Source: Puccinia triticina | Lineage: Eukaryota > Basidiomycota > Pucciniomycetes > Pucciniales > Pucciniaceae | Assembly (NCBI RefSeq): GCF_026914185.1 | Contig: NC_070564.1 | Location: forward strand, 5,208,001-5,272,000 | Direction of reading: 5' to 3' | DNA: 64,000 nucleotides | In this document: positions 54,373 through 64,000 of the stretch, piece by piece | Position numbering within the stretch: position 1 is the stretch's first letter | Layout: each line of letters starts with the position of its first letter | Position numbers and translations under genes: made by a program | Notes under the pieces: generated by a model | What the model was told of the DNA's origin: nothing | Database searches by the model: none | What the model saw: only the letters and a program-made list of their open reading frames with translations

Positions 54373-54503
54373 TAATTTAGTGATAAGGGTTTGGTGATAA
54401 ACCCTACAAAATAAATTATTATTGCATTTCTTTGTTTGATCAATGCCTGATAACAAATTAATTTTTTTTTCAGTCTTGTCCTTTTTATTCAATCTTCTCA
54501 TTA

Positions 54504-54702
54504 GGGGGGTTTGCAATTGAAATTTACAAAACTTTGGGACACATTTTAAGGTGTTTATGAACATTTTTTAAAAAAATTGATAAATTGCACTGATTGATCA
54601 GTATCACCTGCTGCTGTGCATTTTCCCAAAATTTTAAAACTTTGTTCATAAAGGCCTTAAATTTGGCTCCAAAGTTTAGTAAAATTCAATTGTGAACCCC
54701 CC
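54504..54702. mobile_element. TA-flanked MITE (199 bp), GGGGGGTTTGCAATT ends
   Basis: GGGGGGTTTGCAATTGAA...TTCAATTGTGAACCCCCC flanked by TA (54502-54503, 54703-54704). Similar in size and G-run ends to the MITE at 9759-9960. Confidence 0.72.
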
Positions 54703-54954
54703 TATTAAAGTATGCTACTCAACAACTGGTGAGCTTCTATGATTGATGAGTCTGACTTTAGAATTGGATTGATTAACAACCAGTAAATCACAGGTTGTTA
54801 AGAAATGGAGGGAGCAGGGAATAATTGGTTCCCTTCTTTGGCTTCCAAAGATTACGGCCTTGTTTGGACACATCATAAATGTAGGTGTTATATTGCATCA
54901 ACTTCAAGTCAAATTCAATGATTGTCAATCTTTAATGACTGTTACTAGAGAATG

Positions 54955-55495
54955 TGCCGGCGGACCCGGGGCGGGTACCCGGCACCGGTTGGCAGGTACC
55001 GCCCGCACCCCCCTCGCCCCGCCGGACGGTGCCGGATACGGTGCCGGGTGCCTGTTACATATTTTGGAAAATGTGGTGCAGTAACCTGCCCAGGTTACTG
55101 CCCCAGCTCACCCGGATGGGGCGGCGGGGTTGGGTCGGGTCTCCTACTCCACACCCGCCCCGGCCGCCATTGTTCCAGCCCGCACAGCCTCTGTCCAACT
55201 CTCCGACACGCCAGGGCAGTCTTGCGGGGCGTCGTCCGCTGCGAACAAGGTGGAAATGGACCACGCGGCCCCTCCAGTGCCGCCCTTCCTCTCCCACCAC
55301 AGCCCGGAATTCCAGGCCATGGACGCCGCGGAGACGCACCTATACTACCAATTGATCTGGCGTGCAAAAGAGGCACTGAGTACCGCTGGTACACCGCCGG
55401 CACCCGCCAGACGGTGCTGGATGCCCGTTTTTTCGAAAATAGCGGTGTGGTATCCGGGTACCTTGCGCACCCGGGTCCGCCGGCCTCTACTTCCA
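54955..55495. repeat. GC-rich element with GGTACC/CCCGGG arms
   Basis: The left tip GCCGGCGGACCCGGG is mirrored by CCCGGGTCCGCCGGC at the right (near 55490). Both flanking blocks (54955-55090, 55378-55495) are made of GGTACC, CCGGCACC and GACGGTGC words, and the word 'gacggtgc.ggat' is also directly repeated. The middle (55100-55370) is open on several frames and may be captured DNA. No target duplication was found. Class unknown. Confidence 0.45.
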
Positions 55496-56271
55496 AATAT
55501 GCCCTATACTGGGGCAAATTACCAATCAGGTTTATCAATTTGGAGCTTTCATGAGCTTATGCAATCAGTGGCAGGCTGCCTTTCTGTAACTAACACCCTC
55601 TCTAGAAGTGCTCAGTGAGGTAATCAGGATGGCCCTCCGAGGGCTATGTTGTTAAGTTTTATCCAGGTCAAGGCTGCTCCAGGGAGGGAGCTGCGGGATA
55701 AATGCTGGAGTGTTAAATGGATTCCTCGCCCATGCTTCTTTCAGATTGAAATAAAACATGTTCTTGAGATTCCCTATCCTATCAAGCCATGGTTGTTTAT
55801 TTTTAATAGATCATAATCTCAACAATCTTTCAGATTTCTTACAGGTTCTCCGTCAATACGTCTTCACACAGTCAATTCTGTACTTATAACTCTTGAGTTG
55901 TAAGTCTGAGGCCATGCTCCACAATCCAAAAATTAAGGTTTTTCATAAAACCGTAGCCCCTATCATTGTACTCCTCCTCTTGCATGATGCTCATTTTTCC
56001 CCCTACACAAGGCTCAATAGGCTCCTCTCGGATATAGCAAGCTATTGAACTGTTTTGCGGGGAGATGGGCGGTCAAGTTCCTTGCAGGCGGGCTGAGGCG
56101 CGGCGGTCGCCAAGCTGATCCGCGCGTGGGGCTGGATTCAAAACACCCCCGGGGTGTGTATGCAAGTCCGCACTTACAAGGGGTGCCTCATTTTCATGTA
56201 CGGCTACATAATCCGATCCAAACCAATAAACTGGAACGAGGAACTTGACGACTGATTTGCGAGCACGAACA
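55496..56271. other. Upstream region of prohibitin-1
   Basis: No gene is supported. Proximal sequence would hold the promoter. 56140-56240 contains short open frames without domain content. Confidence 0.35.
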
Positions 56272-57640
56272 ATGGCCCAGATACTGAATTCATTGGGAAG
56301 AGTTGAGTGGCCTCCGTCCATACCTTTCTTGTAATCGGCTTGGACTCTTTGTAACCCACTTTACAGAAGCTGATATCTACTTCATCTGTTCCCTTTTCCG
56401 TACTGGCTAAAATAGCTCACGGGGCCTTTGGTAGCCGGTGCCTTAGTAGCCCAGGCTTCGATCTACGACGTTCCTGGAGGAAACAGGGCTGTACTTTTCG
56501 ATCGTTTCACTGGAGTTAAAGATAAGGTGAGCGCATTCCATTAAATCGAAGTTACTTAGGGTCCGGCGGGTACACGATTCTCCATCCTGCTGGATCCGAC
56601 CTTTCCGAAATTCCCTCATCTCACATGTCTTCACCGATGGGAATTTTTTGTCCAGGCCGTCAATGAGGGAACCCATTTTTTAATTCCTTGGGTTCAGCGT
56701 GCTATCCTCTACGATGTCCGAATCAAGCCTCGTAACATTGCCACAACTACAGGTTCAAAGGATCTACAAACTGTCAGCCTGACGTTACGTGTGATGAGGT
56801 CGGTTTTGCTCTTCCCAATATTCGATTCTACGGTCTTCATCTGTTCACAAACTCATATTTTCGGACGATGTCAAATCTTCATCGTCGAAATCAGTCGGCC
56901 AGATGTATCAAAATTATCACAGATTTACCAAAATCTGGGTCAAGATTACGACGAGAGGGTGCTGCCATCGATCGGGAATGAAGTCTTAAAAGCGATCGTG
57001 GCTCAATTCGACGCGGCCGAGCTCATTACTCAGCGAGAAATTGTCTCAGGTCGAATTAGGGAAGATTTACTGAAGCGGGCCTCGGACTTCAATATCGTAC
57101 TCGAGGATGTATCGATCGTGAGGTTTCAAACGCTCATTCTCCTCCCTCGACTGATACCATCAAATACCAGACGACATACTCACGAGATCCTCCCCACCTC
57201 TTTTGTGTATCTGCTAGACTCACATGACTTTTGGCAAAGAGTTTACACACGCAGTCGAGGCCAAACAGATTGCACAACAAGAAGCTGAACGAGCTAAATT
57301 CATTGTCGAACGTTCCGAGCAAGAACGACAGGCTAGCGTCATCAGGGCCGAAGGAGAAGCCGAAGCAGTCAGTTCATATTCCATTGTTGTTATGCCTTGT
57401 TCGAAAATTCGTGGCTGTGTAACGATACACTGATCCAAGTTCTTTCTGGGCGGTCCTTGACAGGCTGCAACTATATCCAAAGCCTTAGACCGAGCCGGTG
57501 AAGGCCTCGTCCAATTCCGAAAGATTGAGGCTGCGAAAGAAATAGCTACCACCTTGAGTAAAGGCCAAGGAGTACAGTACATCCCATCGGGAGGGAACAA
57601 CGGCAGTGGGATTTTACTCAATATTGATACCCACAAATAA
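56272..57640 (+). CDS. PHB1: Prohibitin-1, 277 aa
   Basis: Six exons: 56272-56301, 56416-56526, 56656-56798, 56895-57117, 57218-57367 and 57464-57640 (834 nt). The first exon is only ten codons ([10 protein letters not shown]). The second supplies the hydrophobic anchor [15 protein letters not shown] and the PHB start [17 protein letters not shown]. Later motifs are [54 protein letters not shown], a coiled coil ([17 protein letters not shown]) and [20 protein letters not shown]. Prohibitin-1 assembles with PHB2 into inner-membrane rings that stabilise respiratory subunits and m-AAA protease. The length matches the family and all exons keep frame. The micro-exon start rests on the donor GTTGAG and the acceptor TAG at 56415. 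Confidence 0.93.
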
Positions 57641-58733
57641 TTACAAAGCAACATAATAAAACAACTTATATATAGATATGCACATCCATAAATATATATC
57701 AAGCATTTTTCTCGCCTCCCATACCTTTGTAGCTACCTGCTGGTTTGACATTGCCAGGTCACTGCCATGTTGCATTTATCCCCAGCATGGTTTGCTTCGA
57801 CCACAGAAAAGTCGAACAAGCCAGTGTGGCCAATCTATTTCCTTTTTGCTCCCCATGAACGAAGAATCATGATCTGTATAAGCAAGGCGCGTGCGACTGG
57901 GTCTTAGATTGACCAACATTTCAAGCAATCCAGGCTCGCTCTATCTCATTCCCTCCCTGGAAACAATCGGGTACATCAGCCAATCGGCCGGTTTAAAATC
58001 CCCCCACCCCCGCTGCCGCACCCCCGAATAAAACTTCTTTAATTGCTAAAAAAAGGGCCTGAGAACCCACACATGCTGATCTTGCAAAGATTGGATGACT
58101 TCCCGTCGTTGTTTAGAGAGCTCTAGATGCCCCTCTAAATCCTAAATTAAGACAGCTATCAAAAACTCAACCAGTGCACATGAAGTTAATGAACTCTAGG
58201 GTTAGGAAAACATTTTCCTTTTGGTCAAAAATTAAGAATTTGGGTTTGTAAATTGAGATCTGGGAGTCTCCCAGAAACAATCTAGAGCCCAAAAAGCTAG
58301 ATTTCCCTGCAAAAATCTAGACTTTTTGGGTCTAAGCGGCATCTGGGAGGGTGCCAGATCCCACGGGAAGTCACCCATTGTCCCACCCAGCCCCTTCCCG
58401 GTGCAAGAATGCCTCCTCGGCCTTCAGTTACCCCTCCCGATGGCCGCCGATGTAATAGGTCATCAAAGGGAGAAGACAGTGGCCATTGAGAGGACTCTCC
58501 TCCTCTAGATGTGCAGTCGGACCGGCCATCAAAGGGAGTGTTTACTCCATTCGATGGCCAGTCTCATTGTCAAGCATGTACAAGTGCCGAGGATTCTGCC
58601 CGGTGGGAATGAATCATTCTTGGCAAGCATATGTGCAGGTGATTGCCGGGGAGCAACCTCGGCAAGGATGTAGACTAGCTGGTGCATTGTAAGGAGCAAT
58701 ATTCCCCCCGGGCTCGGCGAGCCAAGTGAATTA
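57641..58733. other. Intergenic, with one MITE-like foldback and palindromes
   Basis: Includes the 3' flank of PHB1, the element at 58096-58373 and, at 58450-58560, CATCAAAGGGAG..CTCCATTCGATGG palindromes related to the minisatellite at 2816-3270. 58688-58728 repeats sequence found again at 62034-62072 on the other side of Harbinger 2. Confidence 0.4.
58096..58373. mobile_element. Foldback MITE-like sequence with GACTTCCCG ends (278 bp)
   Basis: TGACTTCCCGT...ACGGGAAGTCA with partly complementary interior ('ctagattttt'/'aaaaatctag'). The ends resemble the MITE at 42678-42874. No clear target duplication. Confidence 0.4.
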
Positions 58734-58871
58734 GAGCATCTCCAGCAGAGCGGGAATGAGACCCACTACCTATAGCCGGCCGGGACCACCTTTCACACAC
58801 CTGTCTCAGCTGTTCAACAGCAGCTCCACAGCAGACTGGCGGTCACGCCGGGGGTGGATAGCTAGATTGCC

Positions 58872-60322
58872 ATGCTGGACGACACGACTGCGATGGAATT
58901 CGATATCTCCAGCATGGATTCGGTTGATTTACTCAACTTCATGGACAACGACGATGATCACATTGCCTACCAAACGTTTGACCGGATTATTTCAAGCAAC
59001 TGTGATGAATCTCGAAGGGGAGGAGGATCTACCGTTGGCCAAAAAACTATCAATCGTGAACACCTTCAAGGTGAACTCCAGCTACGCAAGGACTACTTTT
59101 CCAAAAACTCGTCATATCCAGAGAAGCTGTTTCGTCGACGATTCCGAATGCACAAAAGTTTGTTTGTCCGAATTCTCAACGTGGTCGAGGCACACAATAA
59201 CTATTTTGTCCAGAAGCGGAACGCCGCTGGGAAGCTTGGGCTGTCCCCATATCAAAAGATATCCTGCGCTCTGAGGATGCTCGCTTATGGCTGTAGTGCT
59301 GACTCTCTTGACGAGTATTTTAGAATGGGTGAGTTATTCTTTTCAAGTATGAATTGGAATGCATTTTTTTGACAAACCACAATTCAATAGGTGAATCAAC
59401 AACCCTCGAAAGTCTCAAGCGATTCTGTTGAGCGGTGGTGAATGTCTTTTCGGAAGAATATCTACGGAGTCCAAACCACGAGGACCTTTCGCGCCTACTC
59501 CATGTTGCAAAGAAGCGAGGGTTTCCGGGAATGTTAGGCTCGCTAGACTGTATGCATTGGACGTGGAAAAACTGTCCAACAGTGCATGCGGGTCAATATA
59601 GCGGAAAAGAAAAAGAACCTACAATCATACTTGAAGCTGTTGCCTCCTACGATACGTGGATCTGGCATGCTTTTTTTGGCTTGCCTGGAACCTTAAACAA
59701 TGTGAATGTTCTTGATCGATCGCCTCTATTCCAAAATCTTCAAGACGGAGTGGCACCGGAGGTCAATTTTAAAATTGGATCAAACAACTACTTGATGGGA
59801 TACTATTTATCGGACGGAATATACCCCAAATGGGCGACTTTGATGCAAACGATTAGCTTCCCAAGGGGGAAGAAGGAAATTTTTTTTGCTAAACATCAAG
59901 AAGCTTATCGAAAAGATGTGGAACGGGCGTTTGGGATTTTGCAGGCTCGCTGGGGGATTGTCAAGCAACCTGGCCGACTTTGGAAGCACGAGGATCTCGC
60001 CTATATCATGAAGACATGCATAATTCTTCACAATATGATTGTCGAAGACAAACGAGATACTCCGGATGAAGATGATCAGGAGTATGAACAGCCAGAAAAT
60101 GCCACCGAGGTGACTTTGACCGAAACCAGCAAATCAGACTTTCGTTGCTTCCTCGAGCGATATCAAGCGATACGAAACCAATCAAGACACAATCAGCTGA
60201 AGGACGACCTCATTGAGCTTCAATGGACTTTACATGAGAAGCGAGTCAGATTAAGAAGGGCGCTTGGAGATCTTCCGGTTGATTTAAGCTCCGACAGTTC
60301 TGATGACAACAATGAAGATTGA
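58872..60322 (+). pseudogene. Harbinger 2 DDE transposase, single TGA
   Basis: Exon 1 is 58872-59328 (donor GTGAGT) and exon 2 is 59391-60322 (acceptor CAATAG), in frame. The N-terminal region includes LFRRRFRMHKSLFVRIL and ALRMLAYG. The catalytic blocks are GSLDCMHW (first Asp), NVLDRSPLF (second Asp) and DVERAFGILQARW (Glu). The tail is acidic (DLSSDSSDDNNED). The only lesion seen is TGA at 59429-59431 within LKRFC-stop-AVVNVF. The HARBI1-like nuclease performs cut-and-paste at TWA sites. Without readthrough this copy is inactive; an alternative acceptor that skips the stop is not obvious. Confidence 0.85.
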
Positions 60323-60628
60323 ACTCGGCCTCTTTGTAAATTTTTCATTGATATTTACTTATTTACTTACTTCTGTTTCCAATATCTCTCACATGTGGCT
60401 CAATCAATCTCCGAGTGGCAATGAATCTCTTTGTTTTGTTTTTTGTTATCTTTGTTATATTTTCATTTATTCCCTCACTCACTCACAATCTCAATTTTCA
60501 GATTTCACAGTTAAATTTTCAGAGCACAAAAAAGTGAGTGAAAAGTGAGATGAATAAGCAAAAGCGAGTGAAATATGAGATAAATAAGCTTCACAATAGA
60601 CAAAAGATCACGCGAGATTTTGATGAGC

Positions 60629-61782
60629 TTAAGAGTCGGAGGGAATCAAGCCAAGACGTTTGGCAACCTCTTCTTTTTTAGCGGTGTAGAAAGAACGAGA
60701 AATAGGATCCAAGTTCAAGAGATCTTTTGACATAACTACATGATCAGCAACAGTTTGCATGGCGGCCATCTTTTCACGAGAAATCTTGATGAGCTCTTTT
60801 TGTGCTTTGAGGGCCTCGCTTTCTTCATATTTTCTTTTTTTGGCCGCCTTTTGTCCTTCAGGTCGCGAAGATCCAATTGACTCAAATTCGTGTTCATTTC
60901 CTTTGTCATCTCCCTCGCCTCCTTTGACACTTGTGGGCTCAGAGGCTGCAATTGAACTGGGAGGTCGTTTTTCTTTCTTCGATCGCACCATGATTTCGTC
61001 CATGGTGTCTTGCCACTTCGGTGAATGATGAAGAATGAGCCAGCAGTGATCAAGGGTGAACGCAAAGCCCATCTCGGCTTTGAACATCTCTTTCGCGTCG
61101 ACGGCCTAATAATCAATCATAAAAAAATGTTAGAAACAATCAAATCAGTGAGGCAACCAAAAAAACACACAATTTCATTGCGGGTCTTGCCACTTCCGAG
61201 TCGGCGTTCGGCTTGTAAAAAGCATCCGCAATACTTGTTAACTCGATGGAGGATGATACCCCATCTACTTTCAAGGGCCCCTTGGAGTCGGGTTGGAAAA
61301 GGTTTGAAGTTCTTGTCGTTCTCATGTTCCTCAACATATTCTTTCATCATGTCGAGGAAGCATTGATGGATCCGTTCCCAAAAAGCCGAGAGTTTCTGAC
61401 CCGTTCCAATATCGGCATCCTTGCTTGTGTTGAGCCAAGAGATGCATAAATGTTTATCTTCTTCAACTCTCCAATTTGGATTCTTTGTTCGTTTTTCTTT
61501 CTCTTCGTTTGTGTTGTTGTTTTTGTTTTTTTCAGATTTGCCAGTAGTGGTAGCAGTCGTAGCGGTAGCAGTTGTAGCAGCAGTAGAGGTAGCAGTCGTA
61601 GCGGTAGCGGTAGCAGTCGTAGCGGTAGCGGTAGCAGTCCCAGCAGCGGATTTTTTCGGCCTTGATGTTCTCTTTTTCGCAGGTCCGTTCCTTCCTTTGG
61701 TGGGTTGAAGCGGTTGAATTTCTGGAGAGGGTGTTCTCGGTGGCGGACTACGAGCAAGATCTTCCAGCATTGGGTCGATCAT
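60629..61782 (-). CDS. Harbinger 2 SANT/NAM-like accessory protein
   Basis: Exon 1 is 61782-61171 (donor GTGTGT) and exon 2 is 61105-60629 (acceptor ..TATTAG), phase 0, about 362 aa. The N-terminus is basic (KRTSRPKKSAAG), followed by an Ala/Thr repeat encoded by a GCTAC-type microsatellite (about 61550-61640). The trihelix/SANT-like core is NPNWRVEEDKHLCISWL, FWERIHQCFLDMMKEY and LESRWGIILHRVNKYCGCF. Then comes FTLDHCWLILHHSPKWQD and a charged coiled coil. In this superfamily the protein is required with the transposase for DNA binding and nuclear import. The gene appears intact. Confidence 0.83.
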
Positions 61783-62029
61783 GTTTTTGGCGCGGTGGTG
61801 ATGAGTGGCGAGTAGGTGATGGCGGAGTGGCGAGTAGGTGATGTGTGGTGTGTAGCAGCCTCTGTCGCGGGTGGCGATGGGATGGGGAAAGTAGCCGGCC
61901 GCGGTCTGGGATGGGATGGACTTGGATCAATCAAAGGTCGTTTAGGGGGTCTGCTGGACCCCGGAAATGTTGAGCGACCTGCCAAACGAGTCCAAAACTC
62001 GCGCGGTCCAAGCTCTGCTGGAGATGCTC

Positions 62030-62613
62030 TTACAAGGAGCGATATTCTCCCCGGGCCCGGCGAGCGAAGACACCTTCCGCCGTCCGGCCAGTCAATACAC
62101 ATAGCTGCTGTCCGCCTGGAGCAGCCTTCCTTGGCTAGCAGGTACGGACTGCTCCATGGTGGAATCCTTCCCGATGTGCAGGTGCTCACCGAAGAAGTTA
62201 CCTTTTTTTACGCGGTTGTTGTTCTGGTGGAGACTGTTGCTGATTTGTCCTCGCAACTGGCTCTCTTTTCGGAAATAGAGAAGTTTTATTCAATTCCTCG
62301 GTGTTCACCAGGCTATAACCGTCTGTTCGTGGGAGAAAGAAGCATTTGCTACTGCGCGGCGGACTCCTCCCAGGGGGGATTGAGGGGAATTATTTATGTA
62401 TCTCAATACAGATCTCGTTCGGCACTGCATAACGAGATCCACACATTCACGCCCGCGAAGTACAACACCGCCACCACAATATTTGTGTTCTGGCTGCACG
62501 AGCACAACTGATTCTCCTGCTCGTACAACCTCGCCGTCCAAGCTTCTCCACCTCGTGATCGTCTCCTCGCTTTATCCATCATCAATATTCAAGGTCGCGA
62601 TCAATCATACGAG
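62030..62613. other. Upstream region of the NIS1-like gene
   Basis: 62034-62072 repeats the sequence left of Harbinger 2 (AAGGAGC.ATATTC..CCC). The remainder should contain the promoter and leader of the gene at 62614. Open frames here lack support. Confidence 0.35.
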
Positions 62614-63301
62614 ATGGCAATTCTAAGCTCGCTGCTCAAATTCGTCCTCCTGCTATCGGTGGCTCTATACCAATTGTCATGGGTGGACGCGAACTCGATC
62701 GTATCGCCGACGGCTCACCAAACCCTCAAACCGGGCCAAACGCTCACGGTGGTCGTTAAGAGAAATTGTGAGCTGCACTCGCTTTAGCTCTCTCCCTCTC
62801 TCACCCGATATTTTGTACTCACGTCGTGTGGTTTTAATGTTGATGAGCGGATCTTAGCCACCGATTCAGCGGTTAAAACACTCGCTTTTGCCGTCGGATT
62901 GACGGTTTATCCGGGAAGCCTTGGGCGACCGTTCCTCCGGACAGTGGAAGTTGAAAAGGGGCAAGCTAAATGGGACTCACAGCATTCCACTTATTCGTTC
63001 GAGGTCACTTTGCCCGCAGCCGAAGGATTCATCGACCAGTTCTCCAGACCGTTAGTGGTCGCCTCGTTCTTAGTCACTACTTTCCTGTTTTTATTCGGCC
63101 TTACGCAAGTTTGGCTTTTCGTTTTAGGTATACTTTCGGCGTCTCGGAGTATTATTTGAAAGGAGTAAGATTTGCTTGCTATTCCGTGCTCCCTAATTGA
63201 TATAGTGTAATTGATTTTCACAATTTACACTTTTCTTCCAGACCTCCAATGTGCCTGCCTTGGGGATGTCTAATACCCCTGTGACGATCAAGCCGAACTG
63301 A
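62614..63301 (+). CDS. NIS1-like secreted protein, 152 aa
   Basis: Exons 62614-62767, 62858-63065, 63128-63164 and 63242-63301 (459 nt, in frame; donors GTGAGC, GTTCTT, GTAAGA; acceptors CTTAG, TTTAG, TCCAG). Signal peptide MAILSSLLKFVLLLSVALYQ..VDA. The mature protein resembles the NIS1 family in order: an early LKPGQTLTVVVKR, then LAFAVGLTVYPGSLG, then a beta-rich segment VTLPAAEGF, a late YTFGVSEYYLKG and terminal TPVTIKP. Few or no cysteines. NIS1-type proteins are broadly conserved fungal secreted effectors reported to dampen plant pattern-triggered immunity through receptor-associated kinases. The gene is intact. The family call is by motif order from memory. A first-pass single-frame reading of intron 2 would add a false membrane segment. 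Confidence 0.65.
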
Positions 63302-64000
63302 TGTTATAGCCATCGACAAATCAACGACGAGAACATTTCCTTGGGTACTCGGTTTTATTTCGCCTTTTTTGCCAGCTTCAATAACAATTGTCCTTCACAG
63401 ATCAGCCCCAGAGAAACTGGCCAAGTCTTAGTTTCACAACACATTGTTCGATTTCTTGTCAGTTGAGTAACCAAAGGTGCACGCTGCCCATGACCGCGTC
63501 GTCAGTTACAGGAAGACAGGGGCAAAGCTCTTTTTTCTTCTTTAGAGCTTCTGTCACCAGAAGACCGGCAAACAAGTCAGGAAAAATGGTGGTGGTCCCT
63601 TCCATTGAGAGTTTGAAGAGTGGATGGCTTCCCGTTAAAATCTGCACATACATAGTTACCCATTGTTGGCCTCCAAAATGAAGATTGCTTAGAAACTTAA
63701 CATTGTTGAGATTTGCTTGTTCCTTCTCTTACAACGGCCTCCACCTTTTAGTAACTTGTTGTATCATGTAGTTTACAGTAGGAGGAAACTCATGTGGTGA
63801 TGGTCAACACAACCGGATGCATGGATATATATGATATAGCTTTTCTCCCGCATCAAAACCCTTGCCGAGTTAAAGAATCACTTACGGGCTTTGAGCGCGT
63901 AGAGATGACAGCTGTTGAAGCGGTTGGGCACTTTGGTTTAGTTAAGGCCACCCAAGCATTTGAACAAAACCTCGGACTGGAGCGAGGTTTGTTTTTATTC
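63302..64000. other. 3' flank, no gene recognised
   Basis: Only short open frames (for example 97 codons at 63388) without recognisable motifs. A TATATA tract is at about 63825. A frame open at the window edge (EAVGHFGLVKATQAFEQNLG) might begin or continue a gene beyond it. Confidence 0.3.

Larger units (their letters stand above)
58734..62029. mobile_element. PIF/Harbinger transposon 2 (3.3 kb)
   Basis: GAGCATCTCCAGCAGAG... and ...CTCTGCTGGAGATGCTC with TTA duplicated (58731-58733, 62030-62032). It carries a plus-strand DDE transposase and a minus-strand SANT/NAM-like protein in convergent order. The ends are related to Harbinger 1 but not identical. Coding sequences are far better preserved, with one nonsense codon. 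Confidence 0.92.

Noticed and set aside
55130..55618. ORFs of 94-200 codons around 54952-55618
   Set aside because: Both strands are open because the sequence is GC-rich, and the frames run through inverted-repeat arms. No domain or intron structure was recognised.
61421..61708. Val/Ala-rich ORF on the plus strand
   Set aside because: Antisense shadow of the Ala/Thr microsatellite in the Harbinger 2 SANT-like gene.
63061..63159. C-terminal membrane anchor of the NIS1-like protein
   Set aside because: The hydrophobic stretch is the translated second intron (donor GTTCTT at 63066, acceptor TTTAG at 63127); splicing keeps frame into two more exons.

Overview
This window looks like nuclear DNA from a transposon-rich basidiomycete, most likely a rust fungus (Pucciniales). 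Intact host genes have many short introns (60-110 bp, GT..AG, often with a CTGAY/CTAAY-like branch site). They encode ordinary eukaryotic mitochondrial proteins: a Rieske/AIF-type oxidoreductase and prohibitin-1. They are scattered in a sea of nested LTR elements, hAT, PIF/Harbinger and Tc1/mariner transposons and MITEs. A NIS1-like secreted protein and a captured DUF6589-like fragment fit a plant-associated basidiomycete. The species cannot be named from the sequence.

Layout. 1-4977 is gene-free repeats: hAT-like and TA-flanked MITEs, a minisatellite of short palindromes and a deleted Tc1/mariner-like element. 4983-8816 is a deleted Copia element (minus strand) carrying a captured, intron-containing gene fragment. 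About 9000-21494 is a deeply nested hAT region. A hAT relic (hAT-A) is interrupted by a mariner MITE, by a second hAT (hAT-B, itself holding a hAT MITE that holds a CACTA-like element) and by a pol-less Gypsy element whose LTR holds another CACTA-like MITE. 21495-25779 is repeats and unresolved coding-like sequence. 25780-29294 is a PIF/Harbinger element with decayed transposase and SANT-like genes, and its unoccupied target repeat is also present in the window. A tRNA-Gly(GCC) gene lies at 29841-29911. 30-36.9 kb holds gene debris (a condensin subunit 1 pseudogene, a frameshifted secreted-protein gene), tandem repeats and a GC-rich foldback element. 36981-38722 is a gag-only Copia element. 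39-43.4 kb is AT-rich repeats.

The right third is richer in genes. 43425-45292 is a three-exon gene for an unrecognised secreted-type protein of 564 aa. 45487-50756 is a complete two-gene Tc1/IS630-like transposon. It has 320-333 bp terminal inverted repeats, TA target duplication, a three-exon DD34E transposase and a long unrecognised gene on the opposite strand. Then come the Rieske/AIF gene (51015-53433), two TA MITEs, prohibitin-1 (56272-57640), a second PIF/Harbinger element (58734-62029) and a four-exon NIS1-like secreted protein (62614-63301).

The host genes show no operon-like link. The relationships visible here are between elements: transposase plus accessory gene pairs within the Harbinger and Tc1 elements, and MITEs that share ends with hAT elements. 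The strongest candidates for something undescribed are the two-gene Tc1/IS630 element with very long TIRs, the Copia element fused in frame to an intron-bearing captured gene fragment, and the Gypsy primer-binding site that matches about 50 nt of tRNA-Tyr.
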